DNA of 64,000 bases from Anisus vortex (GCA_949126835.1 OX421506.1:18638215-18702214); one strand, 5' to 3'. Counted from the first letter of the stretch, positions 33,437 through 46,189 are shown. The notes: generated from the sequence alone by a model not told the origin. Made by a program: numbers and translations.

Positions 33437-34357
33437 TAGAGATGGGTCTGATCCGGGTCTTTTAAAGGAACGGATCCGAAAGCCGATCACTGTCAAAAGA
33501 CCCGGATCAGTACTGATCCGTTCCCGTTCTGCATTTCGATATGTTGGTTTCCATAGTTCACTTAGAATCCGGATCTGACCCGGATCAGACCGATTCAGAC
33601 CCGCTCAGTACTGATCGGATCAGACCCGCTCAGTACTGATATGGGTCTGTACTGATCGGATCAGACCCGCTCAGTATTGATCGGCTCAGACCCGCTCAGT
33701 ACTGATCGGCTCAGACCCGCTCAGTACTGATCGGCTCAGACCCGCTCAGTACTGATATGGGTCTGTACTGATCGGATCAGACCCGCTCAGTACTGATCGG
33801 CTCAGACCCGCTCAGTACTGATATGGGTCTGTACTGATCGGATCAGACCCGCTCAGTACTGAATGGGTCTGTACTGATCGGTTCCCGTTCTGCATTTCGA
33901 TATGCTGGTTTTGCATGCGAGTGATCGTACAATTGCTGTCAATTGTAAATAATGTTGATGATACCATTTTTGCATTATAATTAGCCAATATGATTACAGT
34001 ATTTTACATTTACCCTTTTAATTTTACTTATTAGGTGAATAAAAGGAATTATAGCTTAACTTAAAAACAAAAGTTTAATTATAATTAGTTTAGTAGCCTA
34101 CAACTATACAATTGAGAACAATTATTTATTTATATTTTTTAATGTTTTAAGTAACAAAAAAAAACGGCGTTTCAACAAGGGATCCAAGTTGTTTTTCTCT
34201 CCATTTGACATCCAACATATAAAATTATGGAGGGAGGCGGGGGGGGGGGGGGGTAAATTACTAAGTGATCCGTGGAACCGTTCAACGGATCCGTATCTTT
34301 TTAGTGAGCGCTCAATTGAGCGGCGATCAGCATGGTGAACGGTTTTGCCCATCTCTA
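33437..34357. mobile_element. hAT-like element, TAGAGATGGG ends
   Basis: 921 bp. TAGAGATGGG and CCCATCTCTA are inverted ends. GAGATGTC is duplicated exactly (33429-33436 and 34358-34365). The interior carries multiple GATCGG/CAGACCCGCTCAGTACTGAT repeats (33590-33880) and a G14 run near 34240. No transposase frame. Confidence 0.92.
33590..33880. repeat. internal tandem repeats of the hAT element
   Basis: About nine repeats of a GATCGGMTCAGACCCGCTCA-type 25- to 26-bp word, interleaved with ATGGGTCTGTACTGATCGG. The words contain AGTACT and CAGTACTGATC self-complementary motifs. Confidence 0.85.
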
Positions 34358-34410
34358 GAGATGTCCTTAACTATTAATGTCCTTAAATATTAGTGTTTCA
34401 GGACAAGCTT

Positions 34411-34448
<38 letters not shown>

Positions 34449-34560
34449 TAGGGACAACTAGCGGTCAGAAATGGAAAACAGAAATTAGCGTTGATATAAT
34501 GGATACGTAGCAATCATACAATCTGGGTAGTTAATGTAGCGTTTGAAAGTATACATAGAA
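34358..34560 (+). repeat. dispersed repeat, right part of the interrupted copy
   Basis: Continues the alignment with 30165-30300 (GTGTTTCAGGA, then GGGTAGTTAATGT). It holds an extra T38 run at about 34408-34445. Confidence 0.75.
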
Positions 34561-35654
34561 AATTCTTTAGCCATATATTATTTCTATAATTTTCTAATAT
34601 TTTTTATAGTTTGATCATTTTGAAGTATTAGTATGTAGGGCATTTATTATTTAATAAAAAAAAAAGAAACACATTTAGTATAAGAAATATTAGCGCAATT
34701 AAAAAGGGTAAATTATTTCCCTTTAATTAAAAAAAAGTTTCCACATTTGATTCTTTGAGTAATGCCAAACGAGTTATATTTTGTAATATAACAAATATTA
34801 CTGACTAGTTATTTCTTTATATAAATCTGTTACGAATATCGGTCATAGAGGAATGACGTAATAAGGCATTGACCTCTTAACAAGTGAGTATTAGAGTCCA
34901 AGGTTTGACCTTTGTGCCCTGAGGGCAGTTTAAATAAAATAATTCGTCCAACCCCGTGGAAATTGAAGGATAATTCTAGATCGCAGTATTCTATAGAGCA
35001 GGAGATTAAAATGCGTATTAAGACCCTGTAGAACCTTCGATAATAGTTTTATTTGTAAAGTCCCTACCTCCTTAAAGTTAGTTCAGTTTGAAAGTTTGTA
35101 GAGAGAAGTCGCTATATTGATACTTGTATATTTCATGTCATTTTATTGAAACACTTATGTTGCCATCAGTTGATGAATTTATTTAGAGTTTATATTGAGT
35201 CTACAATTTAAATAAAATTGTTTATTCAACAACTGGAGTTGTTTGATCTATCATTGTTGAGAAAGGTGTTGAAGATAATTATCCCGAATATAACTACATT
35301 GCTGCATAGACCTGTCAGTCAAGGAACCCCTAGCTTGGACTACAGAGTAGCAGGATCTAGAGACTTCTAATAAAGATACAACTATATTCATTGAATCCGA
35401 TTTAACGAGTCGTAATAATAGTCATCAGAGTATTAGTCCATAACAAATCCAACATAACGGTATTCATAACCAGATTTAATTATTAGAGGATTGAAATAAT
35501 TAACGTTAAACAGTTGTAAATAAACATTTCCTGTATTAATTTTCTATTTAAGGAGTTTATCTTATAAACATTAATAATAGTGCTATTAAATAAGTCTCTT
35601 ATATTTCATAAATTATCATTAAACCCTTGACCGATATGGCCGTTAGGGGGGGGG
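34561..35654. other. no recognised feature
   Basis: AT-rich spacer. A G10-G11 run lies near 35647 at the edge of the LINE relic. Confidence 0.5.
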
Positions 35655-36096
35655 GGGCGAATGGAATTATCAGCAGTCATATTTCTCCATTTTTGCCTAC
35701 TATCTTGAGCCGCTCAAGCAGCGTTGTCTAATCTTTTTTGTCGAACCAGCATTTCCGCTGACGGCCTCTCCGACGTCCACCTACAACAGTGTCTTGGAGG
35801 ATGGTTTTTGGCAGGTTATTATGTCGCACCACATGACCGAACTATGCCAACTTGCGTCGTTTGATTGTTGAATAATGGTTTCTTGAGGGCTTCGCAATTG
35901 AGGATATTCTGTCCCAGACATACTCATTACTCTTGTGTTGTAGGTAGGACATTAGAAGGATTTTTCTAATGCATTTATTTTCGAATACCTGCATTTGTAT
36001 TTGGTGGCTACTAGAAGTGTCCAGGTCTCACACCCGCACAGAACAATGGTTTTTATAAGGGCTCTGTAATGCCTGGGCTTTGTTCTATGTTTACTA
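35655..36096 (-). pseudogene. LINE C-terminal pol relic 1
   Basis: Minus-strand translation gives a LINE C-terminal segment: CIRKILLMSYLQHKSNEYVW, FGHVVRHNNLPKTILQ and VVGGRRGRQRKCWFDKKD. The frame has several stops, including stops where tryptophan is usual in this family. It matches the region after the RT domain. It is a dead fragment with no RT core and differs from the neighbour at 36128. Confidence 0.75.
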
Positions 36097-36127
36097 AATT
36101 AAAAATACAAATATATTTAAGAATTAC

Positions 36128-36700
36128 TTATATATAACATCCTTCCATCCTCAAGGGATTATGGCGCAGTCGCCCTTTTATCTGCCTCTCACCTTTCTCC
36201 TGGCTCGCTTCTCTTCGCTGCTTTCTGTGAGGGTGGCTTCTGCGGCTTGAGTGCCCTCGCCCACCTTGGACCGTCAGGAGGTGCGTTCTTCGTTGTGTGG
36301 TCATTGCGTGCCAGTAACAAGTCTTTTTTGCAGACGTCTTTGAAACGCAGACAAGGGCGACCTCTCTTTCTTGTTCCGGCTGCCAGCTCTCCATACAGCA
36401 GGACTCATGGGATGCGTTCCGCACCCGCCCTGTGGACATGGCCTATCTATCGCAGGCGCCTCTCGTTCAGGATTGAGTTCATACTCAGCATATGGCTTCT
36501 CCTGAGCACCTCTACATTTGTGACTCTTTTCTGCCATTTAATGTGGAGTATCCTGCGCAGGCATCGCAGGTGAAAGCTATTGAGCTGCTTTAGTTGCTTA
36601 GCGTAAGTAGCCCAAGTCTCGCTTCCATAAAGGAGTGTGCTGCGCACACAGGCCTGGTAGACAGAGATTGATTTCCTATCAGTGTGTTGGGCATACATGT
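36128..36700 (-). pseudogene. LINE C-terminal pol relic 2 (endonuclease-RT type)
   Basis: On the minus strand from 36698: VYQACVRSTLLYGSETW, LNSFHLRCLRRILHIKWQ, VTNVEVLRRSHMLSMNSIL and NERRLR, then in the same frame two stops, then LLYGELAAGTRKRGRPCLR and FKDVC. This is the widespread C-terminal part of LINE endonuclease/reverse-transcriptase polyproteins in molluscs and flatworms. The RT catalytic core is not present. RTE affinity is tentative. Confidence 0.85.
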
Positions 36701-37404
36701 TTAATTGAAGAAGGTCAGCATAAAAACTCTTTTAAATGTACTTAGTCTGTATCAATTTATGAGCCTTGTCTTGAATGCGCTTCGCTACTTGTTCAATGTC
36801 ATTTCTGAGTGGTCAAGTGCAGGTGACCTCTTTGTATGCTTAAAACATCTTTCATGTGCAATAAAATAAGTTCACAAGTGTATGTTGAGCCAAAAGCTGA
36901 AAGTAAAAGAGCGAATTCCAAGCAGTTGAGAATAGCAATGACTTTCCTTAGCAGCTTCCTTCTAGATTTTTACCTCAAATTGGCACATGTGTATGCCAAT
37001 TTTTTAAATGTTTAATATTCAGATTGCCTCATTTTAAAATGGCCTTTATCCCTTTACTTAAAAAAAAAAGATATACATCTAAGAAAGTTGTAGAAATATC
37101 AAACCAGTTTGGCTAAGTGTGACATGAGAAAATGAGTCCATCAATTAAAAAGTCTTGCCTTTGATTAGAAAACTCCGCTTCGAGTGCTATACCTCTTAAC
37201 ATATGCCTTTACATAGGGATGAACATGTAGATAAATGTTTTGAAATTGATTTCACGGCAAGATATGTCCAGTTTCAATTCAAATCCATTCCCCTGGTTCT
37301 TGTAAATGCAAGTTTAACTCAATGAAATGTTTCGCCATGTCATTCAGAAACATCAGAATCAACCAACAGTTTTTCTAATTCGGAACCGGGAAATGTTTTT
37401 TTTT
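36701..37404. other. no recognised feature
   Basis: Possible further LINE decay at 36720-36850, but no motif can be supported. Confidence 0.4.
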
Positions 37405-37502
37405 CCATTAAAAAATCCACCTCTTGGAGGTCTCTCGCGTGCCATTGAAAATCACTCTGCGTTCCAAGTTTGGCACGCGTGCCTTAGGTTGACGAACCCT
37501 TG
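37405..37502 (+). mobile_element. short hAT-like MITE, right-half fragment
   Basis: GCGTGCCATTGAAAATCACT, CTGCGTTCCAAGTTTGGCAC and TAGGTTGACGAACCC match the right half of the 9300-9507 family. Confidence 0.7.
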
Positions 37503-37640
37503 TCGAGAAGATGTCATCTCTGAGCCTACTCAGCTCTGTTGGATACCTGACATTAGTTAGGAAAAGAACACTTCTGACTGGGCGTGGTGCTGGCCACACA
37601 ATCCCCTTGTTCGCCGTCGCCACCGAAAATGTGATACGCT
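37503..37640 (+). mobile_element. tRNA-derived SINE, body only
   Basis: GATACCTGACATTAGTTAGG and GTGCTGGCCACACAATCCCC followed by GCCGTCGCCACCG match the plus-orientation SINE body. The head is lost. Confidence 0.65.
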
Positions 37641-38689
37641 AATTTACTCATCCTTTATACCAACACGGTTTGACAAGAATACATCATTTAAATTTTGTTA
37701 TTGCAAGAAAGCTTTACATAACATTACCCATAGAACTTTTTAACCAGATAAAACAATTATTGAGTTTTGAAGGGCCTGCCCTAGGCAAAGGATTGTGTCA
37801 TCAGCACTATACCCAATGGAAAACACGTTTTTACCTCCAGTTTTTTCAAAACAGCAGAGCAAAGAAATTCCTAAAGATTTCCCCTCTAGTTCTGGGGGAG
37901 AGGGGGAGGGGGAAGGGGGATTGGGGGGGGGATAAACTAGCTATACCCGAGTTTAACCCTTGAAATCCAGCGCTTTACCGTCATACTACCACTTATTGCA
38001 ATGCTTTTACGCTAAGACCATTAAGTAGGTCACCATCTTCGATTTCCAAGACAAGAGGTTTTGGTTTCTTGCATTGTTATCCGGTCGGTTTCCCTGTAAA
38101 ATTTCCCCGCCCCAGATTGATGTCAGAAAAAGGGTTTTCGGAATTGGTAGATTCTATTGAGGTAACTTTAACTCAATAATTTTTTTTTAATGGGGCCAAC
38201 CCCACCACCCTTTCCCCCGAATTTCGTGAGAAATCTCAAGTGTTTGCAGCGTTTATGTGCATTTGACACTCGATATTGACATGGAATTTTTAGCTCAAGG
38301 ATAATTTTGAATCAATTGTGTGTGTGTGTCAGTGTGCGGTGTGTATGTCTGGATTTGTGTGCTGCGTGTTTACAATTTCGCAGACAGAAAAGTCCACGAA
38401 GTGCCAAAGGGTTGCTGATAGATGACTGAGAAATAGGTTGGCGTTCATTAAATCACCAATTGAAAATCTTGGTTGAGAGAATAACTGCCTCTAATAAATT
38501 ACTCTCAAAGAACAAACAGTTTCAACATTTAGGCCTACATTAATCTTTTTGTTTTAATCTTGTAGTTTCGTGGACATTATAAAAAGGTTGGAAAACGCTT
38601 TAAAAAAAAACTTTTCATTTAAAAAAAAAAAGTTTCTTAAACAAAATCTCTGAACTGAGCAATGACATGGTTTCTGATTAACATTGGCA
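37641..38689. other. no recognised feature
   Basis: G-rich runs at 37900-37935, a (TG)n stretch near 38320. No gene found. Confidence 0.5.
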
Positions 38690-38697
38690 TTGGTCAA

Positions 38698-39165
38698 TAG
38701 AGGCCGACCGAAACAAAACCGAAAGTTATAAATTGACTTTCGGTCGAAACCGAAATTTTAACTACATTTGGCCGAAACCGAAAGATAAACCGAAATAGCC
38801 AAACAAAATATTTAAAAAGACTGCACAGTAATCCCACACTCCATTTTTTCGACTTTCTTTGTGGTGATTAAATAATCGTTTTTTTTTATTAATTTCAATT
38901 TTTTACATCACACAGATTAATTCGAAACCGTTGAACTAAATGAAATTATCAATAAGCAGAGTAATAAATGCAGCATTATCGTTGCAGTATACATTTTGAA
39001 AGTTGAAAAAGATATTCGGTTGATGACCGAAAGTCAATATCAGTTTCGGCCAAAAGCAAATTGAATACTAACTTTATGGCTTCGGCCTAAACCGAAACTA
39101 CGCCGAAATATGCCGTTTGTCAACATTCGGCGCCAAAACCGAAACCGAATTTCGGTTAGTCTCTA
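38698..39165. mobile_element. hAT-like MITE of the CCGAAA family
   Basis: 468 bp. TAGAGGCCGACCGAAAC at the left and TTTCGGTTAGTCTCTA at the right are inverted. TTGGTCAA is duplicated exactly (38690-38697 and 39166-39173). Subterminal CCGAAA/TTTCGG arrays match the 1.4-kb element at 13472. Confidence 0.92.
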
Positions 39166-39200
39166 TTGGTCAATGTTCCAAGACCAAAAAAGGGATCGCA

Positions 39201-40206
39201 TGATAGGCATATAGATCATGTATATAGTAAGAGTATAGAGCTTGTGTATGATAGGCATATAGATCATGTATATAGTAAGAGTATAGAGCTTGTGTATGAT
39301 AGGCATATAGATCATGTATATAGTAAGAGTATAGAGCTTGTGTATGATAGGCATATAGATCATGTATATAGTAAGAGTATAGAGCTTGTGTATGATAGGC
39401 ATATAGATCATGTATATAGTAAGAGTATAGAGCTTGTGTATGATAGGCATATAGATCATGTATATAGTAAGAGTATAGAGCTTGTGTATGATAGGCATAT
39501 AGATCATGTATATAGTAAGAGTATAGAGCTTGTGTATGATAGGCATATAGATCATGTATATAGTAAGAGTATAGAGCTTGTGTATGATAGGCATATAGAT
39601 CATGTATATAGTAAGAGTATAGAGCTTGTGTATGATAGGCATATAGATCATGTATATAGTAAGAGTATAGAGCTTGTGTATGATAGGCATATAGATCATG
39701 TATATAGTAAGAGTATAGAGCTTGTGTATGATAGGCATATAGATCATGTATATAGTAAGAGTATAGAGCTTGTGTATGATAGGCATATAGATCATGTATA
39801 TAGTAAGAGTATAGAGCTTGTGTATGATAGGCATATAGATCATGTATATAGTAAGAGTATAGAGCTTGTGTATGATAGGCATATAGATCATGTATATAGT
39901 AAGAGTATAGAGCTTGTGTATGATAGGCATATAGATCATGTATATAGTAAGAGTATAGAGCTTGTGTATGATAGGCATATAGATCATGTATATAGTAAGA
40001 GTATAGAGCTTGTGTATGATAGGCATATAGATCATGTATATAGTAAGAGTATAGAGCTTGTGTATGATAGGCATATAGATCATGTATATAGTAAGAGTAT
40101 AGAGCTTGTGTATGATAGGCATATAAATCATGTATATAGTAAGAGTATAGAGCTTGTGTATGATAGGCATATAGATCATGTATATAGTAAGAGTATAGAG
40201 CTTGTG
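39201..40206. repeat. 48-bp satellite, 21 nearly identical copies
   Basis: Unit begins TGATAGGCATATAGATCATG. Twenty full units and a 46-bp partial one. The only difference I see is one G-to-A change at about 40126. The unit length is a multiple of three and lacks stops in several frames, so frames of 338-396 codons appear on both strands. I treat them as by-products. Confidence 0.97.
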
Positions 40207-41288
40207 ACTCTGCCAAAAAATGCCAAAAAAATTACACTGATGCCTGTATTGCCGCTACTTAGAATCCATTTACAACAAGACTATAAACGTATAATATATC
40301 AGAGCATAGCCAATGTAATTCAGTTTCAATGTTGCTTGGCAGAGGCGTCGCTGTGATATATTGCACCAGGGGACGAGCTATAACATTAGCAGCTCGCGTC
40401 TCCTCCCCGTTTTAATCCCATTTTCTTTAAATGAAACGTTAAAAGCCTAATTTTGCCCCCCCCCCTTGCTTTTACCTTGGCGCCCTGGGACATATGCAAC
40501 CCCATTATCCCCACCCTCATCCCCGCCTGAGCTACGATACTGCTGCATAGCGTGTCTTAAAATAATAAATTATAGACATAAAACGTGAAGCGTATATGTT
40601 TTTTTATAGAGTCACATTTTTTTTTATGTGATAGCTGGCTCTTTTCTTAAACACTATAATGAAGGTCTCAATCGGCCAAGCCAACATTTAGGGAAGCCTC
40701 CCCAAGACCAACGTAAATACTTAAGACCGTCGTGGGTTCCCCCCCCCCCCCCCTTCTCCCACGCTCTTCCTATATAGACCTCTCTCCGAATTTAATGACA
40801 GTACGAGTGGAGGTGGGGGGGGGGGGTTAAAAGAAAGGGGTATCATGCCACACGTTGAGATCTTTACTGTTAGAGCTGAAATTAGTCGTGGGCCTTACCA
40901 AACAACAATTTATTTTTATAAAACTATAGATATTTATGGAAAATTTGGTTCCAAAGTAATCAACCCCAGAGATGTTCACTGATTATTAACTTTTCTGAAG
41001 ACTTCGGGTTGTTGCCAGGTGTCCGTTTTTTTTTTTTGTATTTCAGCAGACAGTCCGGTTAAAAATGAAAACTAATACCGGACATGTATAACAAAATACC
41101 CCATTTTCCCAAGGACGGTATACCCGGGAGCCGGTATGTGTCCGGTATTTTCTGAAGGTATTTCCAATTTTTTCTCAAAAGTATCCGGGAACAATATTTA
41201 ATCTCGTCGAAAAGAATCATGGGCGTTTTTTCATGGATTTGAACCCGGGACCCAGGAATAGCAGCCCCCTAGGGCCCGCAAATATATA
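40207..41288. other. no gene; poly-C/G runs and a possible MITE relic
   Basis: C10 near 40456, C14 at 40741, G10 at 40817. At 41019-41150 GGTGTCCG and CCGGTATGTGTCCGG motifs might be parts of a DNA element, not resolved. Confidence 0.4.
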
Positions 41289-41301
41289 ACCAAGGCGTAC
41301 A

Positions 41302-41547
41302 CAAGTAAAGCACTCTTGGCACTCTTGGATCATAAGGCCGGTGAATCAGCTTTCACCAGTTTCTGTGGCCACGGCATACTAGGTGATTGTGTGGCCAGCA
41401 CTATGCCCAGCCGCCTTTACTTTACCCCCAACTAATGCCAGGTACCCAGACTCAGGGAAACCCTCCTGTCCTGGAAAAAATTATCCTAGCCTCCACCAGG
41501 AGTCGAAACCACGACCATCGGATCTCCAGTTGCGCTCTGCTACCGTG
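41302..41547 (-). mobile_element. full-length tRNA-derived SINE with target duplication
   Basis: GTAAAG tail at the left, the full body (GTGGCCACGGCATACTAGG, GTGTGGCCAGCACTATGCCC) and a degenerate head (GGAGTCGAAACCACG) at the right. ACCAAGGCGTACA (41289-41301) and ACCAAGGCATACA (41548-41560) are a 13-bp duplication with one mismatch. Confidence 0.85.
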
Positions 41548-41560
41548 ACCAAGGCATACA

Positions 41561-42792
41561 AACATTTTATTTTGATATGAAAACAAAGAAAAAAAAACCT
41601 CTTATCACTAGAACAATATTAAAACGATTTTGGCGCATTCTTGACGCAATCTCCACGTTCTTTTTCTTTCTGGCATGTTTACATTTAACGTGAAATTAAT
41701 CTCTAACAAGTGGAATTTCAATTTTATTGTTGAAAATGAAAAGGCCAAGGCGCCGTCCACACATGATGTCAGTAATCTAGAGAGGGGGGGTGGTTCAAAT
41801 ATTTATGTCAATTTGTGACTATGGGGAAAGGAGATGTGGGGGGGGGGGTGTTAATAGTGGAACTTAACATCAAAAAGAAAATGTGCATGTTAAAGTGACA
41901 TTTCCACTTAAATATGTTTCAAAATATAAACTTAATAATACTTTTACGATAATAACAATAAAAGTCAATTGGAAATGATAATTAAATAATTGGAAATAAA
42001 ACGTGTGTTGCAGAAGGTTGCAGAGCTTTGTAAAGGGTTCTGATGTATTCTTTGTTACGACTTGTGACGATGAGACGGGGAGTGTGAGAGATCGCCGAGT
42101 TGTTTATGAATGGCCGCTTAATCCCTTCACCCTCACACGCATGCGCAATCAATGCAGATAATGAATGTTGATAAATAGCAGACGGCCTATGGCGCGGGAT
42201 TCGGTGGGGAGAAGGGTGGAGGGGAGTTGGTGAGGGAATTGGGGAGGCAGAGAATTTGTTAATGTTTAAATGCTACAAAAAAGGAATACTCAAATGAGCG
42301 ACATCTGTCTGGAGCCTCGACTTGGGCCACTGCACACTTACAATTAGAAAGCACACACATACACAGACACACGCATGCAATAAATGAACAAAAGAAAGAG
42401 AGAACAGCCGTATGAGTGTGTGTAAGCAGATGTATGGTTTGCATGTGGAGTGGTGAGGGAGGGAGTTAGGGCGGTTTAAGTGCAGGTAAACAAAGACACG
42501 GGCTGTGAGTTATTATTCCCCCAGGTATGTGCACAATGATCAAGTCGTATTACTCAAAATTTGATTTCTATACGCCGTCAATACTCACGTTCGCTTACTG
42601 TATGCTTGTTGGTCGTATCCAACAAATTTTCTTTCAATTAAATTATTATTTTTTTCTAAAGTTTTGTTTATGTTAGGTTAATGTTTATTGATTAATCGAT
42701 AAGAAATTAATTTGTATGAAATATCCAGCTATTCACTACTGTCTTTGATTTTTTAAAATTAGTTGTTAATTTATAAGTTGATGAAAATTTAA
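41561..42792. other. no recognised gene
   Basis: G-rich runs near 41787 and 41840, and a CA/GT-rich stretch near 42350. No supported coding frame. Confidence 0.5.
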
Positions 42793-45761
42793 TGACACTC
42801 AATCAACACACTTATTTAGTGACATACAATCAACACACTTATTTAGTGACATACAATCAACACACTTATTTAGTGACATACAATCAACACACTTATTTAG
42901 TGACATACAATCAACACACTTATTTAGTGACACACAATCATCACACTTATTTAGTGACACACAATCAACACACTTATTTAGTGACACACAATCAACACAC
43001 TTATTTAGTGACATACAATCAACACACTTATATAGTGACATACAATCAACACACTTATTTAGTGACATACAATCAACACACTTATTTAGTGACACACAAT
43101 CAACACACTTATTTAGTGACACACAATCAACACACTTATTTAGTGACACACAATCAACACACTTATTTAGTGACACACAATCAACACACTTATTTAGTGA
43201 CATACAATCAACACACTTATATAGTGACATACAATCAACACACTTATTTAGTGTAATACAATCAACACACTTATTTAGTGACACACAATCAACACACTTA
43301 TTTAGTGACACACAATCAACACACTTATTTAGTGACACACAATCAACACACTTATTTAGTGACATACAATCAACACACTTATATAGTGACATACAATCAA
43401 CACACTTATTTAGTGACATACAATCAACACACTTATTTAGTGACACACAATCAACACACTTATTTAGTGACAAACAATCAACACACTTATTTAGTGACAC
43501 ACAATCAACACACTTATTTAGTGACACACAATCATCACACTTATTTAGTGACATACAATCAACACACTTATTTAGTGACACACAATCAACACACTTATTT
43601 AGTGACATACAATCAACACACTTATTTAGTGACACACAATCAACACACTTATTTAGTGACACACAATCAACACACTTATTTAGTGACACACAATCAACAC
43701 ACTTATTTAGTGACATACAATCAACACACTTATTTAGTGACACACAATCAACACACTTATTTAGTGACATACAATCAACACACTTATTTAGTGACACACA
43801 ATCAACACACTTATTTAGTGACATACAATCAACACACTTATTTAGTGACACACAATCAACACACTTATTTAGTGACATACAATCAACACACTTATTTAGT
43901 GACATACAATCAACACACTTATTTAGTGACATACAATCAACACACTTATTTAGTGACATACAATCAACACACTTATTTAGTGACATACAATCAACACACT
44001 TATTTAGTGACACACAATCATCACACTTATTTAGTGACACACAATCATCACACTTATTTAGTGACACACAATCAACACACTTATTTAGTGACATACAATC
44101 AACACACTTATATAGTGACACACAATCAACACACTTATTTAGTGACACACAATCAACACACTTATATAGTGACATACAATCAACACACTTATATAGTGAC
44201 ATACAATCAACACACTTATTTAGTGACATACAATCAACACACTTATTTAGTGACACACAATCAACACACTTATTTAGTGACACACAATCAACACACTTAT
44301 TTAGTGACACACAATCAACACACTTATTTAGTGACACACAATCAACACACTTATTTAGTGACACACAATCAACACACTTATTTAGTGACACACAATTAAC
44401 ACACTTATTTAGTGACATACAATCAACACACTTATTCAGTGACACACAATCAACACACTTATTTAGTGACACACAATCAACACACTTATTTAGTGACATA
44501 CAATCAACACACTTATTTAGTGACATACAATCAACACACTTATTTAGTGACACACAATCAACACACTTATTTAGTGACATACAATCATCACACTTATTTA
44601 GTGACACACAATCAACACACTTATTTAGTGACATACAATCAACACACTTATTTAGTGACATACAATCATCACATTTATTTAGTGACATACAATCAACACA
44701 CTTATTTAGTGACATACAATCAACACACTTATTTAGTGACACACAATCAACACACTTATTTAGTGACACACAATCAACACACTTATTTAGTGACATACAA
44801 TCAACACACTTATTTAGTGACACACAATCAACACACTTATTTAGTGACATACAATCAACACACTTATTTAGTGACACACAATCAACACACTTATTTAGTG
44901 ACATACAATCAACACACTTATTTAGTGACATACAATCAACACACTTATTTAGTGACACACAATCAACACATTTATTTGGTGACACACAATCAACACACTT
45001 ATTTAGTGACACACAATCAACACACTTATTTAGTGACACACAATCAACACACTTATTTAGTGACACACAATCAACACACTTATTTAGTGACATACAATCA
45101 ACACACTTATTTAGTGACATACAATCAACACACTTATTTAGTGACATACAATCAACACACTTATTTAGTGACATACAATCATCACACTTATTTAGTGACA
45201 TACAATCAACACACTTATTTAGTGACATACAATCAACACACTTATTTAGTGACATACAATCAACACACTTATTTAGTGACATACAATCAACACACTTATT
45301 TAGTGACACACAATTAACACACTTATTTAGTGACACACAATCATCACACTTATTTAGTGACATACAATCAACACACTTATTTAGTGACACACAATCAACA
45401 CACTTATTTAGTGACATACAATCAACACACTTATTTAGTGACACACAATCAACACACTTATTTAGTGACATACAATCAACACACTTATTTAGTGACATAC
45501 AATCAACACACTTATTTAGTGACACACAATCAACACACTTATTTAGTGACACACAATCAACACACTTATTTAGTGACACACAATCAACACACTTATTTAG
45601 TGACACACAATCAACACACTTATTTAGTGACACACAATCAACACACTTATTTAGTGACACACAATCATCACACTTATTTAGTGACACACAATCAACACAC
45701 TTATTTAGTGACACACAATCAACACACTTATTTAGTGACACACAATCATCACACTTATTTA
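42793..45761. repeat. 27-bp satellite, 110 copies without indels
   Basis: Unit TGACAYACAATCAACACACT plus TATTTAG. Unit starts run from 42793 to 45736, exactly 109 periods apart, so no copy has gained or lost a base. Variation is confined to a few positions: T/C in GACAY, A/T in TCAWCAC, T/A in TTATWT and rare singles. The minus strand is open for 1005 codons with a Cys-rich nonapeptide (SLNKCVDCV/M); the plus strand has four shorter frames. It may be a plain satellite, but it deserves an expression check. Confidence 0.97.
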
Positions 45762-46189
45762 ACAAGGCCGTGTGATTGAGCTTTTTCACATTGATGCAAG
45801 TTTTTGATATGTTCAAATCGAAGGCTATAGATTTCGCTGCTTTTTGTTCAGTGTGGTGCCCTCTCTGTTACGCGGCACGGCCCTGTCATATACAGCTGTC
45901 TATTAAATTGCATTTATATATATATAATCCCATTATAAACAACACCTCTGTAGATGTATAGACCAGCGGTTCTCAGATTGAGTTATATATAGCCTACTTT
46001 TTTAATTTATATATTATGTTACGCGTCTAAATCCGGTCAACGGTTTTAAAATACGCTTCTAAGCTAGTCAGAAAAATTGCAGGTACCCAGATATGCATTC
46101 GTGAATTATTTATGGAAGAAAGACTTTGAAGCATAAAGAATGGAATTTCTCATTGCTAATTCATACAATTAAATGATTCACTACATTGC
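45762..46189. other. no gene; one hAT-like terminus
   Basis: GACCAGCGGTTCTCAGATTG at 45960 resembles the CAGTGGTTCCCAACC-type hAT end, without a partner. Confidence 0.35.

Noticed and set aside
34850..34940. tRNA-like sequence
   Set aside because: Only a loose resemblance to A and B boxes, with no arm pairing.
39163..40356. Open frames of 338-396 codons on both strands
   Set aside because: They follow from a 48-bp unit that is a multiple of three and lacks stops; the frames exist on both strands at once.
42793..45779. CRISPR-like array
   Set aside because: The unit is a plain 27-bp tandem repeat without spacers, in a eukaryotic setting.
42799..45816. 1005-codon Cys-rich protein as a gene
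   Set aside because: Not called as CDS because a stop-free 27-bp unit explains it; kept only as a finding to test.
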